Assembly (NCBI GenBank): GCA_045532715.1
Contig: JAZSGM010000156.1
Location: 1 to 21,718, forward strand
Reading direction: 5' to 3'
DNA length: 21,718 bases
From: RGIG2041 sp045532715
GTDB taxonomy: Bacteria > Bacillota > Clostridia > UBA1381 > UMGS1253
Numbering within the stretch: position 1 is the first letter of the stretch; every line of letters starts with the position of its first letter. Below, one piece after another: positions 13,604-20,467 of the stretch. Position numbers and translations under genes: made by a program. The notes below the pieces were generated by a model. That model was not told the origin of the DNA. It did not search any database and was given only the letters and a program-made list of their open reading frames with translations.

Positions 13604-14626
13604 TCATTTCATTAAATTATGCACAATCGGCCAAGCATCATCCGGATAGAACTGATGTCCTTCACTACCCTTTACATGATAGCAAAGCGCCTCAGCACCA
13701 GCCGCTTTGTAAAGTTTCTTTGTAATTTCAAAGCTTTCTTCTGCCGCACCAATCGGGAAAATCGTGTCTTTCACACCGGAAACAATCACTAACTTACGCG
13801 GTGCGATAAGTCCGGTTAAATCACCCATATTAAAATACTTGCGAATATGCGGAATGTAGTTGCACGGACAGTGATTCATTGCCATAATCGAAGCATCGTA
13901 GGTACAAAATGCACACGACGGCATCGAAAGCTTGATTCTCTCATCCATACACGATGCGTAAAACGTTGCCGTACCGCCGCCGGAGTTACCCATACAAATC
14001 AGTTCAGATGTATCTGCCACATCAGTAAAGTAGTTTTCCAAAACATCAATCAAGCCGGATATATCCCAAACACGCTCGCCGATTGCCGTTCTGCCGATTA
14101 ACAGCGCAGGTGCTGCCGTATTTTCTACGCTGCCGAGGCAGGACGGAAGACCATTTTCCGGATGATGACCGCTCTCGCCCATATAGCGCTGCTCAATTGC
14201 AATGGCGCAGAACCCCTCCTTCACCGCTCTGACACAGAAATCTCTTCCGCCGGCAATGGATTTTGCGTCATTTTCATACTTCGGCTCGCCTAAAGAAATG
14301 TGCATACCGGTAGAATGTCCCTGCATACAAATCACCGCCGGTGCAGGTGCTTTGATTGCCTTCGGTACAAGCATACTGCACTGCACCATGTAGCCCGGCT
14401 CGCTTTCAAAATCAAAGTCGATGCGCTTATACGCATCCGTTTCGGATTCGCTCTTTACAATTGGCTTACACTCGCCCTTTTCAAGCGGCAAGCCCAAAAG
14501 TTCCTCTAATTTTGCACGCGCTCTTTTCTGCCAGGCGCCAAAATCCTCTTTGCTGTCATAAGCCAGTGCAGGTACTATATTTTTTGTAAGGTTATTTACA
14601 TGGTTTCTTGCTAAATATTCGCTCAT
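13604..14626 (-). CDS. Alpha/beta hydrolase, acetyl-esterase-like (Abhydrolase_7/dienelactone hydrolase type)
   Basis: A 340-residue cytosolic serine hydrolase without a signal peptide. The catalytic triad is visible: Ser215 in CMGNSGGGTA, Asp287 in SGVKDTIFP and His324 in SEGHQFYP. The oxyanion region is MQGHSTGMHISLG near residue 101. This arrangement fits the Abhydrolase_7 and acetyl-xylan-esterase-like group, enzymes thought to remove ester groups from sugars or small acids; the substrate is unknown. The ATG at 14626 has GAGGAGAG upstream, 12 bases after the CapA-like stop, so the two genes form an operon read from the divergent promoter region at 15787-15815. Confidence 0.82.
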   Translation of the reverse strand: MSEYLARNHVNNLTKNIVPALAYDSKEDFGAWQKRARAKLEELLGLPLEKGECKPIVKSESETDAYKRIDFDFESEPGYMVQCSMLVPKAIKAPAPAVICMQGHSTGMHISLGEPKYENDAKSIAGGRDFCVRAVKEGFCAIAIEQRYMGESGHHPENGLPSCLGSVENTAAPALLIGRTAIGERVWDISGLIDVLENYFTDVADTSELICMGNSGGGTATFYASCMDERIKLSMPSCAFCTYDASIMAMNHCPCNYIPHIRKYFNMGDLTGLIAPRKLVIVSGVKDTIFPIGAAEESFEITKKLYKAAGAEALCYHVKGSEGHQFYPDDAWPIVHNLMK

Positions 14627-14638
14627 ATTTTTCTCTCC

Positions 14639-15736
14639 TCATTTCTCATTTGTGTGATTTGCGGTTTTATGCAGCTCACGCCATACATCCGTATGCGCTT
14701 CGCAATCCAAAAAGTGACCAAACTGTCTCGATTCCTCGTAGGTTCTGTTTGCCTTGCCGTAGTTGCATATGATCATATCGTAAAGCTCGCGCTTCGTTTC
14801 GCAAAAGGCGTGCCAGCCGTCCTGCCAAGTGCCGTCTTTGAGGCTTACATTTCTTTCTCCAAATTCACGAAGAAGTCTTTCTTTTTCTTCACCCTTGGCA
14901 AGTTTGATGCCCGGACCGTTATTCACAATCGGTGTAAAAGCCATCGTGTTTGCCTTCGAATCATAATGCACGGCAAGCGCACTGCTCCAGAACGGTGCTT
15001 TTTCCGGAGCCATAAAATCAGATTTGCAGAAATGGAAGTTCCCCTGACCGTACAGAATATGACCACCCTCAAATTCTTCATAACAGCCGATACAATGGCT
15101 GTGCTGACAAAGCACAACATCTGCGCCGTTTTTCACCATCGCGCGGCAAAGCTTCAAAAGGCGCGGCGACGGATAACGGCACTCCTCCTTGCCGCCGTGA
15201 TAAATCACAATCACACGGTCCGCGTTTGCCTTTGCATTGCGGATGTCCTCCATCGTATCATATTCATCATACGGTCTTGAGCCCATGCGGTCTTCAAGTG
15301 CATAGGAGTATTCGTGCTCACAAACAGCAAGAATTGCAATCTTTTCACCGTCTTTTTCGATAAGCAAATCCTTTCTGGAGTCTTCGTAGTTTTCACCAAA
15401 GCCCGTATAAGCAATGCCGGCTTTATCGAGCGCTTCCATCGTATCCGTTGCACCTTTTTTGCCGAAGTCAAAGATGTGATTGTTACTCAAACCACAGCAA
15501 TCCACATGCAAATCCTTAAGCACCTCGGCAACCGTTTTTGTCGCCTTCAGCGCCGGTCCGAATTTTTCGATGTCGCCGTCATGGTCTGTCAGTGCGCATT
15601 CAAGATTGACCATCGTATAATCATTTCCCTCAAAAAGGCTGATTGCATCGTGGAACAATGCTTCCATATTCTTTTCTTCAAACAGCGGATTGCTTGCAAC
15701 CGTCGGCGATAGGTCGCCAAGTAATAACATTTTCAT
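14639..15736 (-). CDS. CapA family metallophosphatase-like protein
   Basis: A 365-residue protein of the CapA/YwtB family (calcineurin-like metallophosphatase superfamily; the founding member acts in poly-gamma-glutamate capsule formation). Motifs in order are GDLSP at the N-terminus, NLECALTDH, LSNNHIFDFG with the metal-site His near 87, the VIYHGGKEECRYPS histidine, GADVVLCQHSHCIG and the closing LYGQGNFHF. No signal peptide or membrane anchor was seen, unlike classic CapA, so it is probably cytosolic. The start is ATG at 15736, seven bases behind AGGAG; the longer reading to 15772 would include promoter sequence. It heads a CapA-esterase operon divergent from the AraC gene. A role in a sugar pathway is inferred from context. 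Confidence 0.87.
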   Translation of the reverse strand: MKMLLLGDLSPTVASNPLFEEKNMEALFHDAISLFEGNDYTMVNLECALTDHDGDIEKFGPALKATKTVAEVLKDLHVDCCGLSNNHIFDFGKKGATDTMEALDKAGIAYTGFGENYEDSRKDLLIEKDGEKIAILAVCEHEYSYALEDRMGSRPYDEYDTMEDIRNAKANADRVIVIYHGGKEECRYPSPRLLKLCRAMVKNGADVVLCQHSHCIGCYEEFEGGHILYGQGNFHFCKSDFMAPEKAPFWSSALAVHYDSKANTMAFTPIVNNGPGIKLAKGEEKERLLREFGERNVSLKDGTWQDGWHAFCETKRELYDMIICNYGKANRTYEESRQFGHFLDCEAHTDVWRELHKTANHTNEK

Positions 15737-15765
15737 AAGCCTACTCCTTTTATACAAAATTAATA

Positions 15766-15794
15766 TTGACACATATGTTTTAAACCTCTATACT
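15766..15794 (+). promoter_or_regulatory. Sigma-A promoter of the AraC-YhcH operon
   Basis: A consensus TTGACA (15766-15771) and TATACT (15789-15794), spaced 17 bases, about 84 bases before the AraC start. Its -10 box overlaps the -10 of the opposing CapA promoter. Confidence 0.75.
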
Positions 15795-15815
15795 AATAAT
15801 AGCACAGCTGTACAA
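15787..15815 (-). promoter_or_regulatory. Sigma-A promoter of the CapA-esterase operon
   Basis: TTGTAC (15810-15815) and TATAGA (15787-15792) on the minus strand, spaced 17 bases, about 50 bases before the CapA-like start. It overlaps the opposing promoter by eight bases. Confidence 0.6.
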
Positions 15816-15878
15816 AAAAGCAATAAACAATTTTAACGACTTTTTTGATTTTTCGCACAATTTTAAGGTGGTGAGTTA

Positions 15879-16634
15879 ATGAATCTGTATCCGGTAGCCG
15901 AGCTCACGCATTTTTGCAACATTTCCGTGAAGAAATGCACCAAGATTTCGGAATCAAAAATCAATTATTACGATTTCACATTTGTTTTGGAAGGCAGTAT
16001 GACCTATACGGTCAACGGTGAACGCATCACACTCGGCAAAAATGATGCAATCTTCCTGGCGCCCGGCACAATGCGAGCGCGCGATGCAGTTTCTTGCCCG
16101 GTTGCTTTTACAAGCTTTAACTTCCATGCGCAGCCCGATGTGACATTTCCCTTTGAAGAATTTATGCCGAAGTGCATCAACGAAAACATACGCAAGCTCG
16201 TACACGTTTTCCCCGGTGCACATCGCATCGGTTTTGCATATGCGCAGGAAAAATGCACCAATATGCTAAACTACATCCTTTTTGAGCTCATGGGCGCTTC
16301 AGCCACAGAAACAGACAACGCCCATATTGCGCATATATTGAAAACCATCGATATGCACATTTCGGATAAGGTTACGCTAAGCACCGTCAGCAAAGACTTG
16401 CGTCTTTCTAAAGAGCACATTTCCTCCCTGTTCAAAAAGGAAATGGGCAAAACACTGACTGCATATGTCAACGAGAGAAAAATGCTTCTGGCGAGAGATT
16501 ACATCCTCAGCGGAGAGATGTCACTTTCCGAAATTGCCGCACAGCTCGGTTATGACAACTACAATTATTTTACAAGGGTATTCAAAAAGCAGTTTGAAAT
16601 GACGCCGATGGCGTTTAAGAAAAAATGCAAATAA
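15879..16634 (+). CDS. AraC family transcriptional regulator
   Basis: A 251-residue regulator. An N-terminal cupin-like sensing domain (about 1-130) contains YYDFTFVLEGSMTYTVNGE and NDAIFLAPGTMRARD, the usual small-sugar binding barrel. The C-terminal ~100 residues hold two helix-turn-helix motifs, VSKDLRLSKEHISSLFKKEM and LSEIAAQLGYDNYNYFTRVF, ending in the usual TPMAFKK. The start ATG has AGGTGGTGAG upstream. It is divergent from the CapA-esterase operon and followed by the YhcH-family gene at 21 bases. A local activator of this locus is the likely role; the repeats at 13500-13558 are a candidate target. Confidence 0.93.
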   Translation: MNLYPVAELTHFCNISVKKCTKISESKINYYDFTFVLEGSMTYTVNGERITLGKNDAIFLAPGTMRARDAVSCPVAFTSFNFHAQPDVTFPFEEFMPKCINENIRKLVHVFPGAHRIGFAYAQEKCTNMLNYILFELMGASATETDNAHIAHILKTIDMHISDKVTLSTVSKDLRLSKEHISSLFKKEMGKTLTAYVNERKMLLARDYILSGEMSLSEIAAQLGYDNYNYFTRVFKKQFEMTPMAFKKKCK

Positions 16635-16655
16635 TTTTAAGAAAGGTGATACAAA

Positions 16656-17105
16656 ATGATTTTCGACACATTAAAAAACAAAGAACTCTACTACGCTTGT
16701 CACAATGGCTTTAAGCCCGGGTTTGACTTTATAGAAAAAGCAATCCGTGAAGATTTGCCCCTCGGCAAATATGAGCTCGACGGCAAAAATGTATTCGCAA
16801 ATATTCAGCAGTATGAGCCGAAAGAAAACAACGGCATCTTTGAAGCGCACCGAGAATACATCGACATTCAGTGTATTGTTTCCGGAAATGAGCTTATGGA
16901 ATGCACCGAAATTTCAAACGGCATTACTACAAGACCATATGCGCCGGACTGCGAGCTTTTCCGCACGGAAGGCAATACCGTAAGGCTTGAATGCGGCGCG
17001 GGCACCTTTGCCATCTTCTTCCCGAATGACATCCACAATCCGGGAAAAATCCTAAAAGAAAACGAAACCGTGAAAAAGATTGTTGTGAAAGTTAAGGTAA
17101 AATAA
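16656..17105 (+). CDS. YhcH/YjgK/YiaL family protein (NanQ-like)
   Basis: A 149-residue cupin-fold protein of the DUF386 family. The E. coli member NanQ (YhcH) is an N-acetylneuraminate anomerase, and other members sit in diverse sugar operons. Features seen are GKYELDGKNVFANIQQYEPK at the N-terminal strand pair, FEAHREYIDIQCIVSG with the conserved His/Glu set, and a late FAIFFPNDIHNPG loop with a second metal-type histidine. The length matches the family. The start ATG has AAGAAAGGTGA upstream. It is co-transcribed with the AraC gene and ends at a strong bidirectional hairpin. No sialic acid genes lie nearby, so its true sugar here is unknown. Confidence 0.88.
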   Translation: MIFDTLKNKELYYACHNGFKPGFDFIEKAIREDLPLGKYELDGKNVFANIQQYEPKENNGIFEAHREYIDIQCIVSGNELMECTEISNGITTRPYAPDCELFRTEGNTVRLECGAGTFAIFFPNDIHNPGKILKENETVKKIVVKVKVK

Positions 17106-17106
17106 T

Positions 17107-17140
17107 AAAATAAGGTGGTGCATTTGCACCACCTTATTTT
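17107..17140. terminator. Bidirectional terminator between the YhcH gene and trpB
   Basis: A perfect inverted repeat with a core stem TAAGGTGGTG / CACCACCTTA extended by A/T pairs to about 15 bp. A T tract follows on the plus strand and the T-rich arm TTATTTTATTATTTT follows on the minus strand. It serves both converging genes. Confidence 0.85.
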
Positions 17141-17141
17141 T

Positions 17142-18383
17142 TCAGATTTTATAGTCTAATTTAAACTTTTCACCACAGCCGTAGTTTTCATATACGTAGT
17201 CAATATCCTTATCCCCGCGACCGGACAGGCATGCCAGAATAGAACCATGCTTGTGTTCCTTTGCATAGCGGATTGCATATGCAACCGCATGCGCTGACTC
17301 AATTGCCGGGATAATTCCTTCGTATCTGGACAGAAGGAAAAATGCTTCCATGGCTTCTTCGTCCGAAACAGTTTCATAATGCACTCTTCCGAGGTCACGC
17401 AGATGCGCATGCTCCGGACCAACACCAGGATAATCCAGACCGCTGGCAATCGAGTATACCGGTAACGGTTCACCGTTCTCGTCCTGAAGCACATAAGTAT
17501 CAAATCCGTGAATTCTGCCCTTGGTACCAAATCGCATTGTAGCGGCATGGTCACCGACATTTTCTCCGCGCCCGAGTGGCTCTACGCCGTAAATTTCAAC
17601 CGGATCTGCTAAAAACGGGGTGAACATACCGAGTGAATTCGAACCGCCGCCGACACAAGCCGTGATTGCATCCGGCATAATACCGGTCATTTCGAGGAAC
17701 TGTTCACGCGCTTCAATCCCGATAACCGACTGAAAATCACGAACCATTTTCGGGAACGGATGCGGACCGAGTGCCGAACCGATACAATAAACCGCGTCCT
17801 CGTATTCATTCAAATATGCTTCAAACGCCGCATCACAAGCTTCTTTGAGTGTCTTTAAACCCTTCGATACCGGAACAACATTGGCGCCGAGCATCTTCAT
17901 ACGAATTACATTCGGGTGCTGCTTTGCAATATCAACCTCGCCCATATATACATCGCATTCCATACCGAAATATGCCGCAGCAGTCGCAATCGCAACACCG
18001 TGCTGTCCTGCACCGGTTTCGGCAATCAGCTTTTTCTTGCCCATATACTTTGCAAGCAAGCCTTCACCCATACAATGATTTAACTTATGCGCACCGGTGT
18101 GATTTAAATCCTCGCGCTTGAGATAAATCTGGCAGTTGCCGAAAATCTTGGAAAGTCTTTCACAATGATATACCGGCGTCGGTCTGCCCTGAAACTCCTT
18201 ACGGATTCTGCGAAGCTCATTGATAAACTGTGCAGAGTGGCAAAACGCCTCATAGGCATCGTCTCCCTGACGGAATGCCTCCGTCAGCTCTTTAGACATA
18301 TAAGAGCCGCCGTAATTGCCAAAATAACCTTCCTCATTCGGATATTCTTTCAAGTAATTTTCAAAATCTCTGTATTTATTCAT
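17142..18383 (-). CDS. trpB: Tryptophan synthase beta chain
   Basis: A 413-residue PLP enzyme that condenses indole with L-serine to give tryptophan. The Schiff-base lysine is Lys100 in NHTGAHKLNH, the catalytic Glu is residue 122 in IAETGAGQHG, the phosphate loop is GGGSNSLGMF and the late CLSGRGDKD region is present. The N-terminal FGNYGGSYMSKEL is the usual TrpB1-type opening. The start is ATG at 18383, behind AGGAG; the longer reading to 18404 lacks a site. No trpA or other trp gene follows (the next gene is convergent), so the enzyme may use indole directly or pair with TrpA encoded elsewhere. Expression is governed by a tryptophan-type T-box leader. Confidence 0.96.
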   Translation of the reverse strand: MNKYRDFENYLKEYPNEEGYFGNYGGSYMSKELTEAFRQGDDAYEAFCHSAQFINELRRIRKEFQGRPTPVYHCERLSKIFGNCQIYLKREDLNHTGAHKLNHCMGEGLLAKYMGKKKLIAETGAGQHGVAIATAAAYFGMECDVYMGEVDIAKQHPNVIRMKMLGANVVPVSKGLKTLKEACDAAFEAYLNEYEDAVYCIGSALGPHPFPKMVRDFQSVIGIEAREQFLEMTGIMPDAITACVGGGSNSLGMFTPFLADPVEIYGVEPLGRGENVGDHAATMRFGTKGRIHGFDTYVLQDENGEPLPVYSIASGLDYPGVGPEHAHLRDLGRVHYETVSDEEAMEAFFLLSRYEGIIPAIESAHAVAYAIRYAKEHKHGSILACLSGRGDKDIDYVYENYGCGEKFKLDYKI

Positions 18384-18517
18384 ATTTCTACACTCCTTAT
18401 TCACACTTATATTATTTTATCATACACAAGCAAAAAAGTCTATAAATTTTTAATGCTTCGCCATCGACCGTTTAAAATATACATTGCATACACCTACCGT
18501 TTTCTTCTGACGGCAAC

Positions 18518-18556
18518 AAAAAAAATCCCCGACAGAAATTTATAGTCTGTCAAGGA
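18518..18556 (-). terminator. T-box intrinsic terminator
   Basis: On the minus strand TCCTTGACAGA pairs with TCTGTCGGGGA (11 bp including two G-U pairs), followed by eight Ts at 18518-18525. The 5' arm overlaps the CCTT that pairs with AAGG of the T-box in the antiterminator form. Confidence 0.85.
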
Positions 18557-18775
18557 CGAATAAACCTATCCGCGGTGCCACCTTGAATTCACGGTAATTC
18601 CGTGCCCTTAGCGAAGTACAAGCATACTCCCGACCATTCACGCCGGTCTCGCGTCTGTGCATTTAACACAGCCCTCAGCAGTCCATATTGCGCAGAGAGC
18701 TTTGCGGAACTCACACCGTAATCCGCTCGCTTGAAAAGCCCGATTCTGCCTTTTTTCTGCCTCAACAGTTATTAT
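18518..18775 (-). ncRNA. T-box riboswitch leader of trpB (probable tRNA-Trp specifier)
   Basis: The minus strand carries the T-box consensus AAGGTGGCACCGCGGAT at 18568-18584, whose GGCACC pairs with uncharged tRNA ends. Upstream are an AG-box-like AGCGAGC, a stem GCGGA / TCCGC with a GGTGTGAG distal loop, and then a probable specifier TGG at 18683-18685 in the context ATATGGACTGCTGAG. UGG is the Trp codon, fitting trpB. A short CACGG/CCGTG stem precedes the T-box. The leader ends in a terminator. The region between trpB and the 41-residue gene (18384-18877) is otherwise free of genes. Confidence 0.9.
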
Positions 18776-18781
18776 GTTGTC

Positions 18782-18810
18782 ATTATACAACTGCATTATT
18801 ATTTTGTCAA
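18782..18810 (-). promoter_or_regulatory. Consensus sigma-A promoter of the trpB T-box leader
   Basis: Perfect TTGACA (18805-18810) and TATAAT (18782-18787) on the minus strand, spaced exactly 17 bases. Transcription should begin near 18775, consistent with control by attenuation rather than weak initiation. Confidence 0.9.
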
Positions 18811-18835
18811 GACTTTTACAACATATTTGTCCGCA

Positions 18836-18874
18836 CAAACAAACGACGGAAAACACGTTCCCGTCGTTTGTTTG
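18836..18874 (-). terminator. Hairpin terminator after the 41-residue gene
   Basis: A perfect 14-bp inverted repeat (CAAACAAACGACGG / CCGTCGTTTGTTTG) with an 11-base loop, four bases past the stop at 18878. The T-rich arm supplies the U tract. Confidence 0.7.
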
Positions 18875-18877
18875 GAT

Positions 18878-19003
18878 TTATTTGTTTTGCTCGTTTCTCT
18901 GTTCCTGTTCATTCTTGTTTCTCTTATTACTCTGGTTGTTCTGCTGATTTTGCTGATTTTGCTGGTTTTGCTGATTCTGCTGATTGTTCTTGTTGGAATC
19001 CAT
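18878..19003 (-). CDS. Small Asn/Gln-repeat protein, 41 residues
   Basis: A frame of 41 codons from ATG at 19003 to TAA at 18878. It begins MDSNKNNQQ, continues with four further NQQ triplets, then NNQSNKRNKNEQEQRNEQNK. About two thirds of residues are Asn or Gln and the rest are charged; there is no hydrophobic residue after Met1. The evidence that it is real is a very strong GAGGAGGTGAG ribosome site, a perfect hairpin terminator just after the stop, and a promoter-like sequence upstream. No function is known to me. The composition recalls gamma-type small acid-soluble spore proteins, which are Gln/Asn-rich storage proteins, but no specific motif is shared. The repeat codons form a short tandem array at DNA level. 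Confidence 0.7.
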   Translation of the reverse strand: MDSNKNNQQNQQNQQNQQNQQNNQSNKRNKNEQEQRNEQNK

Positions 19004-19032
19004 ACGCTCACCTCCTCAATTGGCTGTGAGCT

Positions 19033-19061
19033 TAGTATTCCGCAAAGCGAAAAAATTATGC
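19033..19061 (-). promoter_or_regulatory. Promoter-like sequence of the 41-residue gene, forespore-sigma-like
   Basis: On the minus strand GCATA (19057-19061) and AATACTA (19033-19039) are 17 bases apart, near the sigma-G-type pattern GnATR / CAtnnTA. Read as sigma-A it is TTGCAT-18-AATACT. The predicted leader would be about 22 bases. Confidence 0.4.
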
Positions 19062-19066
19062 AAACA

Positions 19067-19966
19067 CTAATTCTGCTTATAAGGCACACGTGCCGAAGGT
19101 ACCATTTTCGAAGCCGGTTCCGTATGCACTGCCTGATCGTCAAAGAAAATATTCGCGCCGAAAGCTTTTAATACCGCGCTTTTTTCTATGCCGCCAAGAA
19201 AGAATACATCATCAATTCGCACATTCCACGCGCGGAGTGTGCGGACAACGCGCTCATGCGAGGGTGCATTTCTCGCCGTCACAAGCGCAGTTCGAATCGG
19301 CACCTCTCCGTCCTTAAAATCTTTTTGAATTAAAGATAAGGTCTTTAACAGCTTGGCAAACGGCCCTTCCGGCAAAGGCTTCTGCGCATTTTTATGCTCG
19401 TGCTCAGCGAACGCCTGCAAGCCTTTCTCCTGATAGATACGTTCCGCCTCATCCGAAAAGATGACTGCATCACCGTCGAACGCAATTCGGATTTGGCGCA
19501 TATCCTCATCCGGGTTAATCGGCAGCTGTGAATGATCGCAGATGATACCGGACGCAATGTTTGCATTGATGGCTTCCTGCACATCCTCTTCGTTTGCCGA
19601 CAAAAACAAATCCGTTTTAAATGCATCCAGATACGGCGCAATCGGCGAACCGCTGACCAATGCCGCTCTGCTGATCTCCAGCTTATAATGCTCAATAGAA
19701 TTAAAGATACGCAGACTTGTGTCAGCGCTGTTTTTGGACATAACAATAATTTCCGTCAGATACCGTCCGTCCGCATTCAGCTTTTGAAGTGCTTTAATCA
19801 GCGGAAATGCCGTTCCGGGCTTTAAGATATCTTCTTCGTGCTCGCGCTGATAGGCACAATACGCCTCAAGACCGCGCTCTTCAAATATTTCATTTTCGGC
19901 TTCCAAATCAAAAAGTGCTCTCGAGGAAACGCCGATTACCAACTTATCATCCAACTTGATTGCCAC
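19067..19966 (-). CDS. Cytosolic 5'-nucleotidase (NT5C1-like, PF06189 type)
   Basis: A 299-residue protein resembling the 5'-nucleotidase family related to animal cytosolic IA/IB enzymes, which hydrolyse nucleoside monophosphates such as AMP. Features seen are LVIGVSSRALFDLEAEN, TEIIVMSKNSADTSLRIFNSIEHY, the HAD-like acidic motif IRIAFDGDAVIFSDEAE, VTARNAPSHERVVRTLRAWNV, and FFLGGIEKSAVLKAFGANIFFDDQ with the closing acidic motif. The order matches a HAD fold with motifs I, II and IV. The start is GTG at 19966, behind AAGGAG. It lies 14 bases after the lipocalin-like gene and is probably in the same transcript. It should be cytosolic. Confidence 0.85.
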   Translation of the reverse strand: MAIKLDDKLVIGVSSRALFDLEAENEIFEERGLEAYCAYQREHEEDILKPGTAFPLIKALQKLNADGRYLTEIIVMSKNSADTSLRIFNSIEHYKLEISRAALVSGSPIAPYLDAFKTDLFLSANEEDVQEAINANIASGIICDHSQLPINPDEDMRQIRIAFDGDAVIFSDEAERIYQEKGLQAFAEHEHKNAQKPLPEGPFAKLLKTLSLIQKDFKDGEVPIRTALVTARNAPSHERVVRTLRAWNVRIDDVFFLGGIEKSAVLKAFGANIFFDDQAVHTEPASKMVPSARVPYKQN

Positions 19967-19980
19967 AAAAATTTCTCCTT

Positions 19981-20391
19981 TTAGCGGTTTTGTTTAAATG
20001 TAAAGCTTTTTCCTTCCGCGCCATATAAAAACGCATCACCGCTTCTATGCTGCAAGGTTAAACTGCCGTCAGTCATACTCCATTTGTATTTTCCGTCAAA
20101 GCTGAAGCCCTCATATTGGTCAACAAGCGACAAAACAATTTCGTCTCCTGCCGGCTCCGCTTTCCATGTGCCTCTGCAATCCACCATAATTTCACTCTGC
20201 ACCGGACCGCACTTATAGACCGCTGTCCCGTCTGCAAGCAAATCAACAAAAAGTGTGTATCTTATTCCCTCGTAGCCGGATGCTTCCCCGATCCAATTGC
20301 CGATATATGCTAAATCTTCAGCCGTTTCGTGCTTGGTTGGTTCAGTAGCAGCGCCGCGCGGCTCAAACGCTGCAAACGGCGTAAATTTCAA
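19981..20391 (-). CDS. Lipocalin-like small protein with a doubtful start
   Basis: A 136-codon frame opening at a TTG (20391) that has no ribosome site. After ~28 residues of linker-like sequence comes a beta-rich domain: YIGNWIGEASGYEG, LFVDLLADGTAVY, CRGTWKAEPAGDEIVLSL, KYKWSMTDGSLTLQ, GDAFLY and EGKSFTFKQ. This alternation of GxW, DGTA and L-x-L strands is typical of lipocalin-like domains; I do not recognise a named family. The same frame continues upstream across one TAA (20401-20403) into a segment starting at ATG 20448 with a perfect GGAGG site. Thus either the natural start is upstream and the gene is interrupted, or the body is translated by coupling. Confidence 0.55.
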   Translation of the reverse strand: MKFTPFAAFEPRGAATEPTKHETAEDLAYIGNWIGEASGYEGIRYTLFVDLLADGTAVYKCGPVQSEIMVDCRGTWKAEPAGDEIVLSLVDQYEGFSFDGKYKWSMTDGSLTLQHRSGDAFLYGAEGKSFTFKQNR

Positions 20392-20400
20392 ATAAACCGT

Positions 20401-20448
20401 TTACTTCGCAAGTTTCTCTATTATTGCCCGGAATGTTTCCTCATCCAT
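20401..20448 (-). other. Short leader frame (15 codons) in phase with the lipocalin-like gene
   Basis: MDEETFRAIIEKLAK followed by TAA, with GGAGG at 20457-20461, eight bases before the ATG. The frame also extends upstream to an ATG at 20484, overlapping the end of the dockerin gene. After the TAA the frame stays open into the 136-codon body. It may be the true N-terminus of a nonsense-interrupted gene or a translated leader. Confidence 0.45.
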
Positions 20449-20467
20449 CCTCTGTTCCTCCAGGCAC

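Noticed and set aside
18634..18636. Second TGG in the T-box leader as the specifier
   Set aside because: It lies downstream of the region that looks like stem I and within a small GACC/GGTC hairpin. The TGG at 18683-18685 has the expected following purine and TGAG context.
18881..19000. Tandem CTG/ATT-type repeats as a CRISPR or minisatellite array without coding role
   Set aside because: No spacers are present; the repeat period is nine bases and in frame with a gene that has a strong ribosome site and terminator.
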